A DNA stretch of 6,730 nucleotides from Rhodobacter sp. (GTDB lineage Bacteria; Pseudomonadota; Alphaproteobacteria; Rhodobacterales; Rhodobacteraceae), in contig JAIXVS010000341.1 of NCBI GenBank assembly GCA_027482795.1, positions 1-6,730 of the forward strand, written 5' to 3'. Below are positions 1 to 5,386 of this stretch, piece after piece. The stretch's first letter is position 1, and every line of letters starts with the position of its first letter. A program made the translations under genes and the position numbers. The notes under the pieces were generated by a model, which worked only from the letters and a program-made list of their open reading frames with translations, was not told where the DNA came from and did no database searches.

Positions 1-699
1 CCAGTCGACATCCTCAAACGCGATGCGGCAGATTTCCCCGACCCGCATCGCGCTGGCCAAAGCAAAATCCATGATTTGCTCCATTGGGGTCGGGCCGCGA
101 AAGTCATTGCGAAAATAGGCGCGCAGGCGGTCCAATTCATCTGGCGTCGGAATACGATCCCGCAGTCGCCCATTAACAGGATTGTAGCGCAAAAATCGCC
201 GCCGCGCTTCAGTAACCAACTCAGGACGAATGTCGATATTCTTCATATCTCGCGCCCAGTGCAACACCTGCGACAAGCGGCCCAAGTGGCGCACAATTGA
301 ACTGGCCTTTAGTCCCAAGGCTTGACGCTCAGCGATCCAGTCCTGCACCCGCAGCGCATTAAACGCGCGCAGCGGCGTCTGGCCAATCGAGCTTGATATT
401 TGCTTCAGTGAAAGGTCCGCCGCCTTCGAGACGCGCACCTGCCGCAGATAGGCATCTATCACATCAGCAACCAACATCCGCGAGGGAGGTTGAATAACGC
501 CCGCCGAACTGCCCCCCTCAATCGATCGCTCCAATTCCGATGACCAGGCCTGCGCATCGAGTTTGCGCAGAAAGGTCTGGGCGCGGTAGACCCCGTTGCA
601 CCGAATTTGCGCACGGTATTTTCCCGAGGGAAGCTTGGTGATCGTTGCCGTGTGCGAAGCCTGTAGGACCAAGTTGCAATTGCGGTCAACACACTGCAC
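1..699 (-). CDS. Tyrosine recombinase (phage/island-type integrase), N-terminal part, runs off the left edge
   Basis: Site-specific DNA recombinase expected to integrate or excise a mobile element. I translated the frame by hand; it is open from about 813 to base 1. The visible part starts with a DNA-binding segment typical of integrases (ITKLPSGKYRAQIR, about 607-642). A helical core-binding domain follows (about 220-480; VIDAYLRQVRVSKA at its start, then VRHLGRLSQVLHWARDMK). The catalytic domain begins at 1-160 with RIPTPDELDRLRAYFR and then FALASAMRVGEICRIAFEDV, where the Arg of AMRVGEI matches catalytic Arg I of the family. The HxxR and Tyr motifs would lie beyond the edge, so activity cannot be judged. 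The family is usually near 350-400 residues; about 220-230 are seen here. The start is uncertain. I used GTG at 699; TTG at 672, 711 or 732 are also in frame, none has a good Shine-Dalgarno site, and the position aligned with the usual Met is ACG (649-651). The gene is less GC-biased than its neighbours, in line with acquisition. Recombinase identity is firm; intact versus decayed is open. Confidence 0.9.
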   Translation of the reverse strand, partial: MQCVDRNCNLVLQASHTATITKLPSGKYRAQIRCNGVYRAQTFLRKLDAQAWSSELERSIEGGSSAGVIQPPSRMLVADVIDAYLRQVRVSKAADLSLKQISSSIGQTPLRAFNALRVQDWIAERQALGLKASSIVRHLGRLSQVLHWARDMKNIDIRPELVTEARRRFLRYNPVNGRLRDRIPTPDELDRLRAYFRNDFRGPTPMEQIMDFALASAMRVGEICRIAFEDVDW

Positions 700-710
700 A
701 TCGCTGTGCA
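695..710. repeat. Inverted repeat TGCACA-TCGC-TGTGCA
   Basis: Perfect 6-bp arms with a 4-base centre, overlapping the first copy of the neighbouring direct repeat. It could bind a dimeric regulator or form a small hairpin around the proposed GTG start of the integrase. The function is not known. Confidence 0.45.
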
Positions 711-725
711 AATTGTGTGCAATTG
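705..725. repeat. Two head-to-tail copies of TGTGCAA(A)TTG before the integrase
   Basis: TGTGCAAATTG (705-715) is followed directly by TGTGCAATTG (716-725), one base shorter. A related palindrome GCAATTGC lies at 676-683. Spaced direct repeats beside an integrase start can be recombinase arm-type sites or repressor operators; which applies here is inference only. The copies are short, so chance is possible. Confidence 0.5.
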
Positions 726-741
726 ATACCAAAAAAGTATC
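725..741. repeat. Inverted repeat GATAC-CAAAAAA-GTATC
   Basis: Perfect 5-bp arms flank a 7-base A-rich centre, just upstream of the integrase. The layout, short inverted arms around about 7 bases, resembles the core of tyrosine recombinase crossover sites. With arms this short it may equally be chance. It is not followed by a T tract, so it is not a good terminator. Confidence 0.35.
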
Positions 742-844
742 TCTGCAACGCCAGAATAACTGCAAACACGCTGTATTTACAAGGCAAAATGTATGAAGCG
801 GAATTCTAGAATGTCACCCCCGAGGATGTTTGCAGAGCAAGGAA

Positions 845-888
845 GCAGGCAGAAAGCCTGTGAGAATTGCTTTGCGCACAGGGCGCGC
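845..888 (-). terminator. Two short hairpins after the last operon gene, possible 3' end of the transcript
   Basis: Read on the minus strand, downstream of the stop at 912, there is first GCGCGC-CCT-GTGCGC (888 to 874, 6 bp with one G-T pair). Then comes ACAGGC-TTTCT-GCCTGC (861 to 845, 6 bp with one end G-T type pair), followed by TTCCTT. Neither has a true U tract, so intrinsic termination would be weak. The placement fits the end of the operon, which is the only reason to propose it. Confidence 0.3.
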
Positions 889-911
889 GACTGTTGCCTA
901 CTTACAAGGGT

Positions 912-1121
912 TCAGAAAAACCGCCGTGTCGCATTGCGAATCTGCTTAGTTCGGTCTGCCAGATCGCGGCCCGCTTGGGCCTGCGCGCGTTCGGCATCGG
1001 TCATCTCGGCCTCGGGTTTGCCACGGCTGGCGGCGTATTCGACGCCTTTGTTGACGGCCAAATTCACGATTTTTTTCATGAATATAGCCATAAACATGTT
1101 GATCAGTCGGTTCACATCCAT
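912..1121 (-). CDS. Small conserved protein of unknown function downstream of scpB (69 aa)
   Basis: I do not know a function. The protein starts MDVNRLINMFMAIFMKKIVN, a Met/Ile-rich stretch with few charges that could be an amphipathic or short membrane-associated helix. A basic middle (KKIVNLAVNKGVEYAASRGK) and a charged Glu/Arg/Ala-rich helical tail follow (EMTDAERAQAQAGRDLADR), ending in RRFF. The start at 1121 is favoured because GAGGAG sits 7 bases upstream. The longer frame to 1283 would run through scpB in another frame. It begins 4 bases after the scpB stop, so it is probably translated with scpB as the last gene of the cluster. From memory, similar short proteins occur next to scpB in other Rhodobacteraceae; this could not be checked here. 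Confidence 0.75.
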   Translation of the reverse strand: MDVNRLINMFMAIFMKKIVNLAVNKGVEYAASRGKPEAEMTDAERAQAQAGRDLADRTKQIRNATRRFF

Positions 1122-1125
1122 TGCG

Positions 1126-1803
1126 CTACTCCTCAAAAAGTTCTGATTGTCCGATATCTTCGGCGTCGTCATCGTCTGGCCGCGCGATATTGCCAGGAAG
1201 CGGGCGGTTATCGAGCAGACCTGCTGCGCGCAGCTCGCGCAGGCCTGGCAGATCGCGGGCGCTGTCCAGACCGAAATGGTCAAGGAAAGCTTCGGTCACG
1301 ACAAATGTCGCAGGCCGCCCCGGTGTCATCCGCCTGCGGCCCAGACGGATCCATTCCATTTCCAAGAGCTGATCTATGGTACCGCGCGAGACGGCGACGC
1401 CGCGAATTTCTTCAATCTCGGCGCGGGTGACGGGCTGGTGATAGGCGATAATGGCAAGGGTTTCGATGGCCGCGCGCGACAGCTTGCGCGTTTCGGTCAC
1501 CTCTTTTTGCATCAGATAGCCAAGATCGGGCGCAGTGCGAAAGGCCCAAGCATCGCCCACCCGCACCAGTGCTACGCCGCGCCCTTCGTATCTGCGGCGC
1601 AGGTGGGCCAGCGCCTCGGCAGGATCGCAGCCATGCGGCATACGGCTGGCCAGTTCGGCAATGCTGACAGGCTCGCTTGCGGCAAACAAAACCGCCTCGA
1701 CCATGCGTTCTTGATCGCCCATCGGCGGGGCTGCGAACAGCGTTTCCTCGCGCGGGGCGCGCTGGATGGGGCGCAGATCGTCTGGGTCTAGATCATCATT
1801 CAT
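1126..1803 (-). CDS. scpB: Segregation and condensation protein B
   Basis: Kite subunit of the bacterial SMC-ScpAB condensin; it dimerises, binds the ScpA kleisin and helps compact and separate sister chromosomes on the nucleoid. The product is 225 residues, normal to slightly long for the family. A first winged helix covers about 30-95 (RMVEAVLFAASEPVSIAELA at its start). A second covers about 108-172, with the family signature LSRAAIETLAIIAYHQPVTR (108-127), EIEEIRGV and PGRPATFVVTEAFLDHFGL (161-179). The tail is acidic (PDDDDAEDIGQSELFEE). The ATG at 1803 was chosen because it overlaps the scpA stop as ATGA and gives the normal N-terminus; the frame is open up to 1977 but that extension lies within scpA and does not look like ScpB. 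The Shine-Dalgarno is weak (AGGG), so expression probably depends on coupling to scpA. Confidence 0.96.
   Translation of the reverse strand: MNDDLDPDDLRPIQRAPREETLFAAPPMGDQERMVEAVLFAASEPVSIAELASRMPHGCDPAEALAHLRRRYEGRGVALVRVGDAWAFRTAPDLGYLMQKEVTETRKLSRAAIETLAIIAYHQPVTRAEIEEIRGVAVSRGTIDQLLEMEWIRLGRRRMTPGRPATFVVTEAFLDHFGLDSARDLPGLRELRAAGLLDNRPLPGNIARPDDDDAEDIGQSELFEE
1129..1134 (-). promoter_or_regulatory. Shine-Dalgarno GAGGAG for the 69-aa gene, nested in the end of scpB
   Basis: GAGGAG is formed by the last two Glu codons of scpB, directly before its TAG stop and 7 bases from the ATG at 1121. It fixes the start of the small gene and suggests that ribosomes finishing scpB re-initiate there. 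Confidence 0.8.
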
Positions 1804-2612
1804 GGCGTGTCTTTCGCCCTGATTTGGATGGGGGCAAAGATCGCAGCTTGGCGCAGGGTGACTTGGCCTTGTTTGGCCATTTCCAAACTGGCGGCGAAAT
1901 GCGCAGCAAGCGCGGCGCGGCGGCGCATGGGGCTGGCATCCCAGCCTTGGGGCAGAAAGGATGTTAAATCCGCCCAATCGCCGCCAAACCCAATCAGGCG
2001 GCGCAGGCGTTCTAGCGCTTCTTCCATCGTAAACTCATCAATGCGGTCAAAGGCATAGGGGCGAAATTCGTCGCGCGTCTTGATGCGGGCATAGGCGCGC
2101 ATCAGATCCAGCAAACTGGCGTCAAAGCGGCGGTGCGCAAGGCGCGTCACCGTTTCGGGCGCGCCGCGCGCGAAAAAATCGCGCCCCTTTTGATCGCGCG
2201 CCATCAGTTTGGCGGCGGCATCGCGCATGGCGCCAAGGCGTTCCAATTGAAAGGCGAGGTGCGCCGCCAGATCGGCGGCAGAGGGGCCATCATCGGATGG
2301 GTCGGGCGGCAGCAGCAAGCGCGATTTGAGGTAGGCCAGCCAAGCCGCCATCACCAAATAATCCGCCGCCAGTTCCAGCCGCAACGCGCGGGCGCGTTCC
2401 ACAAAGACCAAATACTGTTCGGCCAGTTGCAGCACCGAAATGCGCATAAGGTCAACCTTTTGCGTGCGCGACAGGGAAAGCAGCAAATCCAGCGGGCCTT
2501 CAAAACCTTCGACATCGACAATCAAGGCTTCGCTTTCAGGCGCGTCCAGCATGGATGGCAGGCCATCCCACCCCGCCTGATCTGCGCTGCCCTGATCGCC
2601 CGTTTCAGCCAA
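1800..2612 (-). CDS. scpA: Segregation and condensation protein A (kleisin)
   Basis: Kleisin that bridges the SMC heads and recruits ScpB in the condensin complex. The product is 270 residues, the usual size. The N-terminal SMC-neck-binding domain is clear: VEGFEGPLDLLLSLSRTQKV (34-53), VDLMRISVLQLAEQYL (53-68) and YLVMAAWLAYLKSRLLLP (85-102). A variable linker (about 103-215) leads through TSFLP (217-221) to a C-terminal winged helix that contacts SMC (RRRAALAAHFAASLEMAKQG, then VTLRQAAIFAPIQI). The start is TTG at 2612: AAGGAG lies 7 bases upstream, whereas the first in-frame ATG (2552, residue 21) has no ribosome site. The first 8 bases overlap nagZ and the last 4 overlap scpB, so the three are likely translated together. 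The first 30 residues are not family-conserved. Confidence 0.96.
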   Translation of the reverse strand: MAETGDQGSADQAGWDGLPSMLDAPESEALIVDVEGFEGPLDLLLSLSRTQKVDLMRISVLQLAEQYLVFVERARALRLELAADYLVMAAWLAYLKSRLLLPPDPSDDGPSAADLAAHLAFQLERLGAMRDAAAKLMARDQKGRDFFARGAPETVTRLAHRRFDASLLDLMRAYARIKTRDEFRPYAFDRIDEFTMEEALERLRRLIGFGGDWADLTSFLPQGWDASPMRRRAALAAHFAASLEMAKQGQVTLRQAAIFAPIQIRAKDTP

Positions 2613-3642
2613 AGCGCGGCTCCTTGCCCAGTGTTATGGCCGAAAGTGCAGCCTCGATAGCGGCTATGTCAACAGGGTTGCCCCCGCCTCGGCGGGCCAG
2701 CGCCGCGCGCGCGCGGGCGCGGGTGTGATCAGACATATCGCCTGCGGCAGATGCGACCATCACCATCTCATCCGCCGCGCCTTTGCAATGCAGCGCAATA
2801 TCGCAGCCTGCGGCCAGTGCGCGCGCAGTGCGATGGGCAAGATCGCCCGACAGGGCCTGCATGTTCAGATCATCGGTCAAAAGCAGGCCGTCAAAGCCGA
2901 TAGCACTGCGGATATGGGCAATCACGGCGGGCGATTGGGTGGCGGGGTTTTCGGGGTCAAGCGCGTCAAAAATGATATGGGCGGTCATCGCCATGGGCAA
3001 ATCATGCAGTGCGGCAAAGGGGGCGAAATCGGCATTGGTCAGATCAGCCAAGCTCGCGGTGACGCGGGGCAAATCGTGATGCGTGTCGGCGCTGGCGCGG
3101 CCATGGCCGGGCAGATGTTTCATCACGGGCAAAACGCCCATCGCCAAATGAGCATCGGCCACGGCGCGGGCGGCGCGCGTGACAGCCGCGGCATCGGTGC
3201 CATAGCAGCGGTTGCGCAAAAATGGGTGGGTTTGGGGCCCTGCGATATCGGCCACGGGGGCGCAGTTGGCATCAATGCCCAGCGCAGTAAGTTCGCTGCA
3301 CATCAGCTGGGCGCGCAGGGCCAAGAGGCGCGGGCCATCGCCGCCTGCGGCAAGGGCTGCCTCTAAGGGCGGGGTAAACTCGCGCCAGTGGGGCGCGCGC
3401 AGGCGCTGTACGCGCCCGCCCTCTTGGTCGATTAGGATGGGCGCATCGCGGCCCACGGATGCGCGCAAATCTGCGCAAAGCTGTGCCACTTGGGCAGGGG
3501 TTTCGACATTTCGGGCGAATAGAATAAAGCCCAAAGGGTCGCAATCACGAAAAAACGCAGCCTCCCAAGGGGTTATGCGCAGGCCTTCACAGCCAAAAAT
3601 CACCGCGCCCGTACCGATGGCCGTGCCAATGGCGGCATCCAT
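2605..3642 (-). CDS. nagZ: Beta-N-acetylhexosaminidase, glycoside hydrolase family 3
   Basis: Cytoplasmic enzyme that removes the non-reducing N-acetylglucosamine from GlcNAc-anhydroMurNAc muropeptides in peptidoglycan recycling; in many Gram-negatives its product also controls AmpC induction. The product is 345 residues, normal for NagZ, as a single TIM barrel. Visible family motifs are DPLGFILFARNVETP (35-49), IDQEGGRVQRL (71-81), KHLPGHG (175-181), D186 and H188 in ADTHHDLP (the Asp-His dyad for acid/base catalysis in this family), MTAHIIFDALDP (219-230), and LLTDDLNMQAL (254-264), where D257 aligns with the nucleophile. DIALHCKG (281-288) is also typical. ATG at 3642 is 4 bases after the stop of the SPOR gene. 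It lacks a clear Shine-Dalgarno, so re-initiation is likely; the frame is open to 3786 but that part shadows the SPOR gene. No signal peptide is seen. Confidence 0.97.
   Translation of the reverse strand: MDAAIGTAIGTGAVIFGCEGLRITPWEAAFFRDCDPLGFILFARNVETPAQVAQLCADLRASVGRDAPILIDQEGGRVQRLRAPHWREFTPPLEAALAAGGDGPRLLALRAQLMCSELTALGIDANCAPVADIAGPQTHPFLRNRCYGTDAAAVTRAARAVADAHLAMGVLPVMKHLPGHGRASADTHHDLPRVTASLADLTNADFAPFAALHDLPMAMTAHIIFDALDPENPATQSPAVIAHIRSAIGFDGLLLTDDLNMQALSGDLAHRTARALAAGCDIALHCKGAADEMVMVASAAGDMSDHTRARARAALARRGGGNPVDIAAIEAALSAITLGKEPRFG
2620..2625 (-). promoter_or_regulatory. Shine-Dalgarno AAGGAG that sets the TTG start of scpA
   Basis: AAGGAG within the end of nagZ, 7 bases upstream of TTG at 2612. 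It is the strongest ribosome site in the scpAB part of the cluster and justifies the non-ATG start. Confidence 0.8.
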
Positions 3643-3646
3643 CGCG

Positions 3647-5290
3647 CTAGCGCTGATCAACAGGAAAGCACGATCCGTTTTCGGCCAAAATCGCAGCGCA
3701 GAATCGGCGGCTGTCATCTGCGCTGGCAAAGCCATGCGCGCGCAGGCGGAAAAAGTCGCGCCCGCCGCTTTTGGCAGGTTCAACAACCAATGATTTACCT
3801 GCCATCAGCTCGGTAAAGCGGGTTTGCAGATTGGCCCATTCGGCGCGGGCAGTATCGGCGGTGTCGAACGCGCCCAGCTGCGCCATTGGGGTGCCAACGG
3901 CGATGGTGGTGGGGTCTAGTTCTGCCGTGGGCGGGGCGACGGGATCGGTTGCGGCCATGCTGGCAGGTTCAGCTGGGGCAAGTGCGGCATCTGCGGTGCT
4001 GGCAGACGCAACATCCAGCATCGGATCGCCGCCTTCGGCCAAGGCGGCCTCTAGCGCGCGCTCGACCGCCTCGGCATCGGTCATCGGCATGTCTTCGGGC
4101 AAAGCATCGGGCAAGGCGGTTAGGTCGGCGGAAATTCCGCTTGCCGTTTGGGGCACGGCCAGCACTTGGTCAGACGCGCCCGCCAGCGCAGCATCACTGC
4201 CAGCGCCCGCAGGTTGGGCAAAGCTGCCCCCTTCGATAATTTGCGTATCTTCGGGGGCAAGTTCGGCCACTTGCGGGGCAAGGGTAATTTGGTCAGGCGC
4301 AGCACTGGCGGTGCTGGCAGCGGGAATAGAGTTTACCGCAAGCCCTTGATTGGCCGAAACTTTCCCGCCAGGGCTTTCTGGAGCAATGCGCAATGGGTCA
4401 ACTTGGGCGCGCACAACAGGAATGCCGTTGGCATCGCGCACGGCCAAAGCATAGCCCCAATAGCCCGCGCCAATCAGGGCCAAAACAGTGCAAACAGCGC
4501 CAGCCACTTGCATCAGTTTGGCAGGATTTGGCATAAGGCCTGCGGCAAAACTATCGCCCGAATAGCCTGCATAACGCGGCGGCTGCGGCAGGGGGGCATA
4601 GCTGCGGGGGGGGTATTCGGGCGCACCATAATGGGCGGCATGGTTTGGCTGAGCGCGCGGGCGCGCGTCCGCGCTGCGTGGGTCAGCACTTGTGCCTTGG
4701 GCCGCGCGCGGCAGCGCGGACAATTGCGCGCGGCGGGTCTCGGCATAGCTGGGCTGGGCTGCGGGCTGCGGTGCGTTTACGCGCGGCTCGGCACGGGGGT
4801 GCTGTGCGGGCTGAACCTGCGCGCGCGGATAATCTGGCGCATATTCGGGGCGATAATCTGGCCCATAGTCTGCACCAAATTCGGGGCCATAATCTGGATA
4901 ATGGGGCGTTGGCGCATAATCTGCGCCATCTGGCGCGCGATAAGACTGGCGCGGGCGGAAATTGCCCTGCGGCGCGGGGCTTGGCTCGGGCGCATAATGG
5001 GGTTGGTACTGGGGCTGCAGCGGATCGTAGGACGGGTGCTGCGCCCAAGGGTCTTGCGTCCCAGCCGCGCCGCCTTGCGCATAGTGCGGGGCATAATGCG
5101 CGCCATCGTCATAATCAGGGTAGGCAGGCGCAGGCGGCAAACGCGGCGGCGCGGCTTGCGCCGCGCGCTGCATCATGGGCTGCTGCGCAAACCGATGATC
5201 GCCCCGCAAAGGCGCACGGCCAACCCCAGCGGGATGGGTCAAAAACGGGTCGTCATCCACCCCATAGGGGGCGTATTTTGGATCAGACAT
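3647..5290 (-). CDS. SPOR domain-containing single-pass membrane protein
   Basis: Probable inner-membrane protein that binds denuded peptidoglycan at the division site through a C-terminal SPOR domain, as FtsN-like proteins do. The product is 547 residues. About 255 cytoplasmic residues are low-complexity, rich in Pro, Tyr, Ala and Gln, with repeats of the DYxPxY kind (124-155). One membrane segment follows (about 260-284, VAGAVCTVLALIGAGYWGYA), then the motif VDPLRIAPESPGGKVSANQG (297-316) that I recall from Rhodobacteraceae SPOR proteins. An acidic Ala/Pro/Thr-rich periplasmic linker leads to SPOR (about 467-545: PMAQLGAFDT at the start, FFRLRAHGF, and Cys531/Cys541, a pair often present in SPOR domains). 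ATG at 5290 has TGAGG 5 bases upstream. It lies 96 bp after argS and 4 bp before nagZ, which links it to wall metabolism. The role is inferred from the domain; calling it FtsN itself would be too strong. Confidence 0.9.
   Translation of the reverse strand: MSDPKYAPYGVDDDPFLTHPAGVGRAPLRGDHRFAQQPMMQRAAQAAPPRLPPAPAYPDYDDGAHYAPHYAQGGAAGTQDPWAQHPSYDPLQPQYQPHYAPEPSPAPQGNFRPRQSYRAPDGADYAPTPHYPDYGPEFGADYGPDYRPEYAPDYPRAQVQPAQHPRAEPRVNAPQPAAQPSYAETRRAQLSALPRAAQGTSADPRSADARPRAQPNHAAHYGAPEYPPRSYAPLPQPPRYAGYSGDSFAAGLMPNPAKLMQVAGAVCTVLALIGAGYWGYALAVRDANGIPVVRAQVDPLRIAPESPGGKVSANQGLAVNSIPAASTASAAPDQITLAPQVAELAPEDTQIIEGGSFAQPAGAGSDAALAGASDQVLAVPQTASGISADLTALPDALPEDMPMTDAEAVERALEAALAEGGDPMLDVASASTADAALAPAEPASMAATDPVAPPTAELDPTTIAVGTPMAQLGAFDTADTARAEWANLQTRFTELMAGKSLVVEPAKSGGRDFFRLRAHGFASADDSRRFCAAILAENGSCFPVDQR
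4827..4926 (-). repeat. Degenerate repeat coding the Tyr/Asp/Pro-rich tract of the SPOR protein
   Basis: On the plus strand the core ATAATCTGG recurs at about 4828, 4852 and 4888, with a related ATAATCTGCGCC at 4915. Units such as TTCGGGG and GCATA lie between them. In the protein these give successive DYxPxY-like units (DYGPDYRPEYAPDY). The uneven spacing suggests an old expansion inside the gene rather than a mobile repeat. Confidence 0.6.
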
Positions 5291-5295
5291 CTTTG

Positions 5296-5299
5296 CCTC
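5296..5299 (-). promoter_or_regulatory. Shine-Dalgarno (TGAGG) of the SPOR gene
   Basis: TGAGG ends 5 bases before ATG at 5290 and supports that start. The 96-base gap to argS (5291-5386) shows neither a clear terminator nor a convincing promoter, so read-through from argS is plausible. Confidence 0.65.
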
Positions 5300-5386
5300 A
5301 TATGCCGCAGGGATACATGCCCCATTGGCTTTTTAACTGCCACATCAAGACCTTAGCGGCCCTGCCCCCCTGTGATGCGGCGGTTT

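Larger units (their letters stand above)
700..911. other. Gene-free junction between the scpAB operon and the integrase
   Basis: About 210 bases with no credible coding frame lie between the stop of the small operon gene (912) and the likely integrase start. The stretch is richer in A/T than the operon. It holds tandem and inverted short repeats near the integrase (695-741) and two short hairpins nearer the operon (845-888). It should contain the integrase promoter and, if this is an island edge, may contain an attachment site. I see no tRNA gene and no strong sigma-70 promoter. Confidence 0.6.

Noticed and set aside
459..722. Minus-strand 87-codon frame at the integrase N-terminus
   Set aside because: It overlaps the integrase in another frame; only the integrase frame gives family motifs such as ITKLPSGKYRAQI.
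880..930. tRNA-like GGTTCA-containing stretch as an integration target
   Set aside because: No acceptor stem, D-arm or anticodon arm can be assembled around it on either strand.
793..1430. Plus-strand frames of 117 and 187 codons across the operon end
   Set aside because: They run antisense to the 69-aa gene and scpB, show no domain, and their start regions lack convincing ribosome sites.
1804..1977. 58-residue N-terminal extension of scpB
   Set aside because: It shadows the scpA C-terminal winged helix; the ATGA overlap at 1800-1803 is the better start.
3643..3786. 48-residue N-terminal extension of nagZ
   Set aside because: It lies in the SPOR coding region and does not resemble NagZ; ATG at 3642 gives the normal family length.
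5291..5386. Promoter or terminator between argS and the SPOR gene
   Set aside because: TTGATG has no well-spaced -10 box, and no hairpin with a T tract is visible; the GC-rich run alone is not enough.
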